Positions 10,336 through 19,970 of a stretch of 64,000 nt of DNA are shown here, one piece after another. Positions within the stretch are counted from its first letter, which is position 1, and every line of letters starts with the position of its first letter. Under the pieces are notes generated by a model. The model ran no database searches and was not told the origin of the DNA. It saw only the letters and a list, made by a program, of their open reading frames with translations. The DNA is from Linyphia triangularis (Eukaryota > Arthropoda > Arachnida > Araneae > Linyphiidae). The DNA lies in the NCBI GenBank assembly GCA_963978545.1, contig OZ021721.1, positions 38,241,348 through 38,305,347 on the forward strand, read 5' to 3'. A program made the position numbers and the translations under genes.

Positions 10336-11631
10336 CTACATTAATCTAGTATAAAGCTTATACAAAGGTTCTATTTGTCCATCCAACCATCTGCGTTCAA
10401 CATTCCCAGACATAACTACAAATTCTACAAAAACATTTCATACTCTAAATGAAATGCCTCGAGTTCCATGTTAAACTTCAATTAAAATGTGCGCTCGGAA
10501 GTACTGAGCTTAGCAAGCGAAAATCAATTTGAGATTTGTTTAACTTAATTATAATTGCTGCCGACATGTGTATCAGTTTGCAGGTCTGATTGAGAATTGT
10601 GTGATTGCACAAAACTTAATTGAAAGTTTCAAGCGGTAGGCTATAAAATACGACCTAAAGAATGTTCTCATAGTAATTTGGAAATTCGAGGAAAAATATT
10701 ATTGCCATGTTTATCACCAACATACCGACAGTTTTGTTTTATAAAAAGTGGCATGAGCTCAAATTTGGCAGGGTGTTTGTTCTTATATTTTGCCAACCTT
10801 TACTGGGGAGATTTCAGTCATTAAATGTCACTAATCTATATATTTGGTTTCAGGGTTATGAAAGTTACTATTATTATTAATGTATCTTATTGACAGTCAC
10901 TATCACAATCCAACTAGTTTTTGCTAAAGTAGAGAAATAAACTTTTAATAACTGTTCAAATACCAATATTTGAAATTTAATATAGATTCAAAGATATTGT
11001 AAAATAATACTGAATTTGATTTACTGTTGAATATCGCATCCAAATGAATGCATTTTTCTTTAACACTAATTTTACAAATAATTCGATTGATTGAAAATCA
11101 AATACTATAAGCATTTGCACTAAATACATTACATTTAAAAATTGAAGGAGGGCACTTTAAACGAGATATTTGATGGGTTGATGAAAATGAAGGAAAACTT
11201 TAATGTGGTTCCAAAATAATGATTGCTTAAGTATTCATAAGTAGGAAATTACTAATATTGATGTTTCCGAGCTTCAAGCCACAATATAATCACGTTGGGC
11301 ACTTCTTGACCAGATTATGGAATCATTAAATTAGAGTGTCCTCTTCAAATTATGATTCAATTAGCTTGTCTCAAATTGGTCATCAGTAATTTGTTATACC
11401 TTTTAATGGCATAGGATTACTTCCTGTATTGCATAAACATAACGTTTCTGTTTAAATAATTAGCAAGGCAGTTTTAATTCTTCTTAATAAACATACACTA
11501 AAGAGAAAGGTATTTAATGTATCCTTTATTAAATGTAAAGTAAAATGAAAATAGATTTATAAACCTCATTTATCTCTTTAATTAGTGTTTTTCGGAAAAA
11601 ATACCATAAAGTTTTTTGAACTACATGAAAT
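10336..11631. other. A+T-rich stretch without a supported gene
   Basis: No open frame, RNA or repeat is supported between the SINE and the LINE 3' end. Confidence 0.5.
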
Positions 11632-12960
11632 TCTTCTTCTTCTTCTCATCCAGCGCTACATCCCAGGGTGAGCCTTGGCTTTCTCTACAATTGGATTTCC
11701 AAACCCCTCTCTCACAGGATTTCTTTGTCCAATTTTTTTATCTTAAAAATTTTTAGATCTTCTTCGACTTGGTCAGACCATCTCAATTTTGGTCGACTTC
11801 TTTTTCTTGCTTTATAAAGTTTACCTTTCATAATTCTTTTAGGTATATTTGTCTCTCATTCTCTCAACGTGCCCCATCCACTGTATTCTTTTTGCCTGAA
11901 TAAATTTTAGAATGTTCTTTCCTTTAATTAGTCTTTCAATTTCACGATTATATCTTATTCTCCAATTGTCATTTTCTCTTACCGGTCCAAATATTTTTCT
12001 TAGAATTCTGTTTTCAAAATTTCTAAGATTAGTTGCATCCCTATCTGACAGGACCCATGTTTCCACACCATAAGAAACTATTGGTCTACTTAGAGTCTTA
12101 TAGATTTGTAATTTACATTTTCTTGTAATTAATTTACTCTTTAGGATTTTATGCTTTGCAAAGAATGTCCTATTTCCATTTTGGTATTTGTCTATTTATA
12201 CAGTCATGTATTTCATTTTTATTATTTATTATGTTACCCAAATAAGTAAATGTAGTAGTGCCCTTAAATACATTATTATAAATGCTTATGTCTTGCACTT
12301 TTCTTCTGTGTTCAGATTTTGACATTACCATAAATTTAGTTTTGTCTACATTAACAGTTAATCCTAATTTTCTTGCTTCAGTCATTAATACCGCTGCAAT
12401 TTGTATTAAACTATTTTTTTGTTCTAGAAATTAACACAATATCGTCTGCATATGCACATATTTGTGTAGATTTTGTAAAGATAGTTCCTCTCTGATCAAC
12501 AGATGCAACTGCTTGGGGCAAGGCAATAATAAATAGTACAGCTGATAATGAATCCCCTTGCTTTGCAACTTTATTAAATTCAAATATTTCTCCAGTTTTT
12601 CCCCAATATTTATACTGGCTTTTGGTGCATTTCATCCTCATTCTTGTAAGTCTTATTAATTTCCTCGGTATACTAAATTTATGCATTGCCTCGAGTAATT
12701 TTCCTCTTTCAATACTATCAAATGCTTGTTTAAAATCAACAATGCTTGTTTAAATCAGTGTCAAACTCATAAAATTTTTCAGTAATTTGTAGAACAACAA
12801 AAAGCTGATCAAATGTTCTTTTATTAGATCTAAACCCTTATTGATACTATCTAAGAAAGTCTTCAGCAATTTGTTTTATTTTGTTTGTCAATAAACTTGA
12901 TAAAACTTTCTATGTCGTATTCAGTAACGTGATTCCTCAATAGTTTTTACAACTAACTTC
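11632..12960 (-). pseudogene. 5'-truncated non-LTR (LINE) reverse transcriptase relic
   Basis: Read on the minus strand, three frame-shifted segments give the C-terminal half of a LINE reverse transcriptase. The first (12411-12686) has the palm motifs KQGDSLSAVLF (residues 42-52) and the catalytic YADDIVLI box (YADD at 79-82). The second (12170-12385) has GLTVNVDKTKFMVMS and FTYLGNIIN, the thumb-proximal motifs. The third (11839-12066) has ENRILRKIFGP and RIQWMGHVERM, typical of the LINE C-terminal tail, followed by degraded coding similarity to about 11650. Upstream, a degraded fingers region (GFRSNKRTFDQLF) reaches about 12960. Frameshifts, stops and a roughly 20 bp local duplication (12721-12755) make it non-functional. 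The clade (RTE, jockey or other) cannot be settled by eye. Confidence 0.9.
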
Positions 12961-13766
12961 ATGAAATACCTTGCGTAATAAATAAGAAAGCCCTTTTGAC
13001 ACTATACAAAAACAATAATTTAAATTAGTGCATCCCACATCAAAGATCACATAATACCATATCCAGCACTCATAACTCTGTTATTGTAATTTGTAAAATT
13101 ATTATTTTAATCTCTTTATATTAAAAAAAGTAAGGATTAAAATTTTCACTTTTGCGTAACCGCTCTGAAATTCTAAATATAATTAGTTTTCCTTCTAAAT
13201 TTTGGTCATATGGTGATGGAATTTTAATTTTTAGTTTATTATAAGTAAGTAGTAAACAGTGTGTAATTGTGCAAGTGAACGCCAGAATTAAAAAATTTTA
13301 ATTAATTTTTTTGAATAAATTTTTACAGTTGAAAATTTCAAATTTTACACTTTGGCATTATGCTATTTGTATGGGAGAAAGAATTCGAAGGCATTGGAAA
13401 ATGCTAAAAGAATATTCGGATATATCTGATATTTTCAAGATAAGTAGTTTTTTACTTCTAAATTACTATCGGGCAGCCATAATGTTAATTTTTTTTATTA
13501 TTTTCCTATTAATTCTTTCTGAAAGTTATAATGTTCATGCAATGGAATATCAATGAAGAATTTTCACAGTCCTAGGAAATGCATGAATTATAAGGAAAAT
13601 CTATATTTCTTTATATTGAAAAAAATATAGTCATAAAATTTGAATTCTTCTCTTACAGATGATGTAAAAATTCACGATGGATGATAGAAAAGTAAATTTT
13701 AACGATGCATTTTATGTGAGTTAAATATTTTAAAAATTTCTATTGTGTGTGCTTACCGAACTCAAT
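12961..13766. other. A+T-rich stretch without a supported gene
   Basis: An 81-codon frame at 13311-13556 has a hydrophobic C-terminal third but no recognisable family and A+T-driven composition. It is not called. Nothing else is visible. Confidence 0.45.
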
Positions 13767-13950
13767 GGCCCACCTGACGGCTGTGGGGTTAGCGCTCTGG
13801 CCTCGCAGGCCAAAGGTGCCGTGTTCGAACCTTTGGATAGGCATGGATGTTTGTTGTTGTTCGGAATCCGCGTTAAGTTGTAGGTACCTGCCTGATTAGC
13901 TGTCATTGTGCAGAAAAATATAGGTCGTTGAGAGTGCAAACCATCCAACC
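13767..13950 (+). mobile_element. SINE family B, copy 2, full length
   Basis: This plus-strand copy starts GCCCACCTGACGGCTGTGG (box A region). It continues GGTTAGCGCTCTGGCCTCGC, CCAAAGGTGCC, GTTCGAACC (box B, mutated), GGCATGGATGTTTGTTG, TTCGGAATCCGCGTTAAG, CCTGATTAGCTGTCATTGTG, ATAGGTCGTTGAG, and ends CCATCCAACC. A possible 7 bp target-site duplication, ACCGAAC, lies on each side, but this is weak. The minus-strand frame at 13730-13948 is just the antisense of this SINE. Confidence 0.9.
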
Positions 13951-14185
13951 GAACGCTCTGACGTCACATTAAAATGTCGGGAAAGAGAGAGAAAGTTAGG
14001 GATAGGGAGGACTTGTTTTCAAAGAATATGAGTGGCAGTGCTATGAAGGAAGTGACTATGATTTAACCGCTTGGGTTGTATATTTTGATAGAATATTATT
14101 TATTAAAGCATTTGTATAGTAAATTGTCCAATTTTGCAGTTGTCTTATCACAATACAGGGATACAATAGCATTTTCCCTGCACTG

Positions 14186-14400
14186 AAAATACTGGTGTCT
14201 TAAATTTAGACTAGACACAAAAATGTCTGAAAGTTCATTTCAGATATATTAGGTGATTATTCAGCATAAAAGGGACTTATTTATTTGAATATCCGACATC
14301 ACACGTGTCTGAAATTCCATCCAGTCACGATAAGTGTCTTAAAATAAGATGTTTCGGACCCAAATAAGACATTTCGGTATTCAGACATGACGTGTAGAAC
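14186..14400 (+). repeat. GTGTCT-rich repeat, copy 1
   Basis: This stretch is dense in GTGTCTTAAA, AGACAC and ATGTCTGAAA strings and resembles 19795-19970. Common ordered landmarks are TGTCTGAAATTCCA or TGTCTGAAAATATTCCA, a TCAGACG/GTCACG segment, AAGTGTCTTAAA, and AAGACATTTC. It is probably a degraded transposable element end or MITE. The boundaries are approximate. Confidence 0.45.
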
Positions 14401-15520
14401 ATGGGCCTTAGCAATATATCGTTCAAGTTCGTTTGCCGAGTAAAGGGACCACCTGAAATTTTGCAGGATTCCAAAAAAGTGTTGTTTTTCACAAAAATCC
14501 AAAGTTGTCATATGTAAACGTATATAGTTTTCGAAATTTAATTTTTAAAAGTAGAACTACTGTTCTCGACCTGTTTTCATGCCAATAAGAAAATTTGTAA
14601 AACCAAAATATAAAATCAATAATTTAGAGTTATAAAAACGGTATTTTGTTATTTTTATATTTGTCAGTATAAAAATGCCAAAACTGAGCAAAAACAGTCA
14701 CTAGAATATTATGTTAAAAAAAAAAAAAAAAAAAAAAAACACACTATTCTTGTATCCTTGCGCCGTAGCGTTGTTTGTTTACTTTTGAAGTTCGTTATGT
14801 ACTCACATTTTCCACACACTATTACTACTTGCATAATTAATTTGTTTTTAAAAATTGCAGAAATTTCTTTGAGCTTTATTCATTATTTTTACTTTTATTA
14901 TTATTTTTACTAGGTCGAAAGATATAGTGGCAAAAGAAATACAGGATGTAGACTATATTGCAGTGCTGTTACACAAAAGTAGTTGTGTACTTTCAAACAC
15001 ATTTGAACCTCATGAAGCTGCATATAGGTGCATTCCGCAAAATTGTTTTAATGAATGCATCAAGCCAAAAGCTGTTACTATTATAGTGCCAAATTAGAGC
15101 AATCTGAGGCATTGCAAATGCTAGTAAAAAATAACGGGACAGTATCCATATCCTGTACAGGCTGGTGCGATTGGCGAGGAACTTATAAAACTGGTTTGCG
15201 CTGATCCGTTTTATGCCAAGTCGTTCTCCAATAACCCTAGAGTACCAATAGAGTACTAACCTACAAAGAGAATACCAATACCTTCAACAGTCAGCAAGTT
15301 TTTTTAAAAGCATTGGACTTTTCTCAAAGTTTAAAGAATCAGCATAGTATTGTGTGGCTTGGATTAGAAATATATGAAGTTAAGTAGTGTATCTTGGATT
15401 TCATCAGTAAGAAGTCTGAATAACACGCTAATTCGCATTTTCAGAAAAATACGATTACCTTTCAGACAAACTTTCGTTGTTTCTTATTGAACGAAACCTT
15501 TAAGAGGCATGTGGCGGTCT
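14401..15520. other. A+T-rich stretch with poly(A) tract
   Basis: Poly(A) of 24 nt lies at 14716-14739. The region 14960-15420 is less A+T-rich but holds multiple stops in all frames. No gene, RNA or element ends are supported. Confidence 0.45.
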
Positions 15521-15625
15521 CGTGTTTAAATGACATATACAACACCTAGGTACTAGTGGTCACTTTTGCCTAGCGGTTAGCACGCCTGTCTACTGACCTA
15601 GGAGTCCCGTGTTTGAATCCCGTTC
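15521..15625 (+). repeat. tRNA-like repeat D, copy 1
   Basis: This unit of about 105 bp is repeated at 15860-15966. It contains GACATATACAACACCTAGG, CTAGTGGTCACTTTTGCCTA, then a tRNA-like segment GCGGTTAGCACGCCTGTC with a box B-like GTGTTTGAATCCC. The last part resembles a tRNA D-arm to T-arm, but no acceptor stem can be formed, so it is a tRNA-derived repeat rather than a gene. A C-rich body follows to 15858. Confidence 0.7.
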
Positions 15626-15859
15626 CCAACATTCGCTCCACAGTGGTGGCTATCGGACAACTGAATCATGCTGTCATCTATCGGCGCCTTCTGAAAAAAT
15701 ACTGCATGACCTCCTCACTACCAACTCATCAAGCAACATCTGGCAACTTTCTCTCTAACGCAACCACTCAACCCTCATGTAACGCACTCAACTCGTACGC
15801 AAGCAACTCAATTGTTTGCCCCCTTCTCGACTTACTGGGAAGTGGCTATGTGGTTGTAT
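15626..15859 (+). repeat. Body between the two tRNA-like D units
   Basis: Unusually C-rich sequence on the plus strand (many CAAC, CTCAAC and CAACTC strings) lying between the two D units. It is either the SINE body belonging to copy 1 or unique sequence caught between two insertions. The 91-codon frame 15613-15888 that spans it starts in the first tRNA-like unit and ends in the second, so it is not accepted as a gene. Confidence 0.4.
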
Positions 15860-15966
15860 CGTGTACAAATGACAGATACAACACCTAGGCACTAGTGGTC
15901 ACTTTTGCCTAGCGGTAAGCACGCCTGTCTACTAACCTAGGAGTCCCGGGTTCGAATCCAGTTAGC
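15860..15966 (+). repeat. tRNA-like repeat D, copy 2
   Basis: Second unit, offset 339 bp from the first, with a better-preserved box B (GGGTTCGAATCC) and a box A-like TTGCCTAGCGGTAAGC. It differs from copy 1 at scattered bases. It may be the head of a second SINE whose body is missing, or the end of a dimeric element. Confidence 0.7.
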
Positions 15967-18472
15967 GGCAATATAAACACGTAAAAACACAAAGGCTTTA
16001 TAAACACGTAAAAAGTTTGAATTGGGCACGATAAATGCGTTTGAATTTCTAATTGCTCATCTGTATACATTACATCGTTCCGTTCCCAAAGAAACTATCT
16101 ATATTGACATAAATAAAGCTTAGACATCAATACGAAAAAATTTCACTTTCGTATGTAATTGTAATTTTTTGTGCATTTAAAGTGTATTCTGTATTCTCTG
16201 CAAAAATTCGACCAATAAACACAAACTTTATCCAAATTGGTCTTGTAGATCATGAGTTATAAGCCAATATTAACCTCTTTTTGATCAATGATTACAACAT
16301 CATTTGAATTCTTTCGTTTGACCAGATAAAAATTGCCAAATTTCAGCGATAACTCATTCAAACTAATAACTTCCGATCTGTGATAAGGTTTGGTTTGGCA
16401 ATCCTCCAAACTAATGAATAAAAATTAAAGTCCACGAGATTAAAATATTATTTTCGTGTAAACATTTCAGCTTGGCGATAACTACGCCAACTTTCCGACT
16501 TAACTGTTTTTGGTACCGGTCTAACGAAAAAGTATCAAATATTGTTGCCAGAGTTTTCTTACTTACCCACATGTGCCTGTTTTTTTTTTTTAATATTCAA
16601 TTTGGGGTTGCTGGAAAAATATTCCTCATTAATCTGATGTAATAAAAGGGAGATCAGAAGAACATGATATCACTTGCTGTCGCTTCTTCTAGAATAGCTA
16701 CCACTCTGATGAATGATGGACGAACGGCATACACTATGTTCTAATTGCCCTTTAATGCTATCACTTCAAAATCAATAGCACTTAGCAACATATCCAAACT
16801 GAGCAACGTTGCCAAGCTGTTGCAGCAGTGCTCTTTAATTGCATGATATGAGAGTAAGAACTATGTCACAAAAAAAAAAAAAAAAAAAAAAAAAAAATAG
16901 AACACTGAGGGATATTAAAGACAACACTATTCAAACTTAAAGTAATTATGTGCTTGAAGTGATCAAATGTTTTGATCAGAGTTAAAAAGCTTTTGTTCGC
17001 AATAATATATGCATGTACAAGTATCTAATGAGAATAGTATTTAAGTGACTTGACAATCAATTGCTCAAACTCGGAAATGATCATTTTGATATGCACAACA
17101 GCTTCATTTCAAGTGAAAAAGTTGGTTGATGTAATATTGTTTATCTTATTTTCAGTATTTTTGTTATAGTAAATTTTAATTGATATTCTATTTCTAAATG
17201 ACACTCACATAATCCTAAATTTTCTGTTTTTAATATTCAATTACATTTTTATTGGTTTTGTTGCATAGTATAAGTACTAATGATTTTGAAAATACACTTA
17301 GCATGATTTGATATAATCTGGATAAACTTTATACTGTCGTTGAATTTAATTTCATCAATAATCTTATGTGTTTTCCTTTTTATGATATGACCTCATATTA
17401 TGGGGACTGGGTACTCGATGACAGCATTAAAATTAGAAAAATCAACGCAACAAAATAACATGTGTAACATTGAATATTGGTCAAAATGAAGACATTTTTT
17501 TGTATATAGGTATGTTGTTCAAACCTTTTTAAAATTATGTTTTAGCAAAAAGTTTATAATAATAGGCTAATAATGTATTAATAATCACTAGGTTAAAAAT
17601 ATCCGCAGTAAGTTGAATTTGGTTACGCTCGTAGAGAAATCTTAAAACTAAAATAAACTTTTTTTGCTTTATATTTCTTAGAAATGTCTATGTACCGCAT
17701 TAAATATCAGATTTCTCAAATTAATTAAAAAAAAAAAAAAATGTTTTTTGATATGGTAATTTATTGAGAGTTTAAAAATTTTAAATTTTTTAAGTAATAA
17801 TTATTAAAAACTAAATTGCATAGATTTGAATAATATTTTTTCTTTCATATGTCCTACAGATGTTATATAATTGCCATAAAAAATTTCAATTCTATATCTT
17901 GCATAGTTTTTTATATGAGCATACCAAAAGTTGGAATATGAACGTTTTGAGAAAACATGAAAAAACTATAAAAGTTCTAATAACTTACATGTTTTTCAAA
18001 TTTAATGTACTCCACCTCTGTATTTTGAAGCAGCCATCTTTACAGACACTTCTAATTCCTTCTTTTAAATTCCCCCCCTCACTTTTCTTAAATTTTTTTA
18101 GGTTTTGTAAATGGCCTTCTCTGCTTCAGCTTCTCAACGATTAACGAAATGTCGCAGTAAACGGGAAAATTGTTGTAAAAAGGTCCCATCCCCAAATTAC
18201 TGGAATTTTATTATTATTTTAGATTTAGTATTGACCAAATATGTTATTTAATCATAATAATAAATTTCAACTGTATATCTGGCATACTTATTTTACTAGC
18301 ACTGCATATTTGGGAAACTGACTTTTTCAGAAACACAAAAATTTTTTGCGCAACTTACATACTTTTCAAATTTAATATGCTCTACCTCCATATTCTGAAG
18401 CATCTCCTTACAGATACTTCTAATGTCTTCTGTTTTAATTGTTTATCTTTTATGCATCTTTTAAGGTTTTTT
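15967..18472. other. A+T-rich stretch without a supported gene
   Basis: A poly(A) tract of about 29 nt lies at 16870-16898. The stretch around 16200-16510 has the wording of a decayed MITE interior (AACTTTATCCAAATTGGTCT and similar), but no inverted ends were found. A 94-codon frame at 17860-18144 is composition-driven. Nothing else is supported. Confidence 0.45.
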
Positions 18473-19212
18473 TTAAGGCGTCTTCTCACTTTAGGCACCT
18501 CGAAAATAGGCTATTTTTGCGATTTTTTTTCGAGGATTTTTGCAAACAATTATGGGATAAAATGGATCCTATATAATAAACACATCTTTCAAGTAAAAGA
18601 AAATTTTATTTTTTTATTTTTTTGAACAATTATTATAATAAAACAGTAGCATCGAAAAACCCGTGTAAAAATGTAATGTTCGTGGCTTGTTGATGAAATT
18701 TCGGAAACTATCCGGCCGATTGTCATGAAATTTGAATGACATATTCTTCATAGTTATGGCTATAGTGCATATCATCAGATTTTTGATATTCGGGAAAATA
18801 ACAAAATGGCGCACGTTTTTCGAAAAAGTAAAAAAAAAAAAAAAAAAAATGCGTTTTTTTGCAGTTTTTTGTAAAAAAAAATACTTCAAATCAAAATTTC
18901 AAAAATCTGATGATATGCGCTATAGCCATAACTATGAAGAATATGTCATTCAAATTTCATGACAATCGGCCGGATAGTTTCCGAAATTTCATCAACAAGC
19001 CACGAACATTACATTTCTACACGGGTTTTTCGATGCTACTGTTTTACTATAATAATTGTTCAAAAAAATAAAAAATAAAAAATTTCTTGTACTTGAAAGA
19101 TGTGTTTATTATATAGGATTCATTTTATCCCATAATTGTTTGCAAAAATCCTCGAAAAAAAATCGCGAAAATAGCCTATTTTCGAGGTGCCTAAAGTGAG
19201 AAGACGCCTTAA
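18473..19212. mobile_element. TTAA-flanked hairpin element, copy 1 (740 bp)
   Basis: The element starts TTAA-GGCGTCTTCTCACTTTAG and ends with the exact inverse GTGAGAAGACGCC-TTAA. Arms of about 315 bp (18473-18786 and 18898-19212) are nearly perfect inverted repeats around an A/T-rich loop of about 110 bp containing poly(A). TTAA at both ends, the target used by piggyBac-type transposases, suggests a non-autonomous piggyBac-like element; the TIR itself (GGCGTC) is not a classical piggyBac end. The same short protein frame reads from both strands (18614-18889 minus, 18859-19071 plus) because of the palindrome and is not a gene. A second copy is at 61026-61751. Confidence 0.88.
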
Positions 19213-19794
19213 ATGCCATGTATCTGCTTCAGCTATTCGACAACAATTGAAACGTAGTAAACAAGTTAAATTTCCAGATGAGGAATAATTAGATTTTTAC
19301 TGCTTGATTCATCATTAAAATAAGTTTATGTTTCCCCACAATGTATCCGCAGGATTTTTAGACTTTCCAATGCAACTACTATGAACAAGAATCGTGTTTA
19401 TATTATGCTTGTTATTTGACGTTAAAGTTGACTTGTAAAAAGCAATTTAAAAATGTCATACAATCTTAGAAGGCAAACCTTTTTTATTTGAGATTCAGCC
19501 ACAATACAATGTCTATTATCCCAATAGATATATTTACATTAAATCCCGGTTCCCTTACTTGGATATATTAATAGTTGTGTGTATATTATTAACAGTTGTG
19601 TTGTTGTTTTGCATTCCCATGCTTAAATTTACTAGGAAAGTGAAACATAGTCAACAAAAATTATGTGCAACATGGTAATAAAATAGTAATTTTGACTTTT
19701 CTTTTGATAAAAATTTGTAATTTAATACAAGCACATTTAATGCATTTTAATTTAAATATATGTGTTTTTAGCTTCCCAACATCTGAAAGGTAAC
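19213..19794. other. A+T-rich stretch, nothing assigned
   Basis: No gene or repeat supported. Confidence 0.5.
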
Positions 19795-19970
19795 ATAAAC
19801 AACACTTTCAGACACAACAAATGTCTGAAAATATTCCATTATCAGACGCTTCAAGTGTCTTAAAGATAAAGACACCATTTTGCGTTTTAAAACAATACCA
19901 CTTGTTTAAGACTCTTTTGTGTCTTATTTTAAGACATTTCAATTTGCTGTGTGCTGTACTGGTGTCTGTT
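19795..19970 (+). repeat. GTGTCT-rich repeat, copy 2
   Basis: Related to 14186-14400 through the ordered strings ATGTCTGAAAATATTCCA, AAGTGTCTTAAA and AAGACATTTCAA. It ends near TACTGGTGTCT, a string that also begins the other copy. Heavily diverged; the element type is unknown. Confidence 0.4.

Noticed and set aside
15565..15625. A possible tRNA gene in the D unit
   Set aside because: No acceptor stem pairing and a second diverged copy nearby; better explained as a tRNA-derived repeat.
15613..15888. A 91-codon frame with non-A+T-biased composition
   Set aside because: It begins inside the first tRNA-like D unit and ends in the second, so the composition comes from SINE-like sequence, not a gene.
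18614..19071. Nearly the same peptide encoded on both strands
   Set aside because: This follows from the palindromic arms of the hairpin element; there is no start, splice or domain support.
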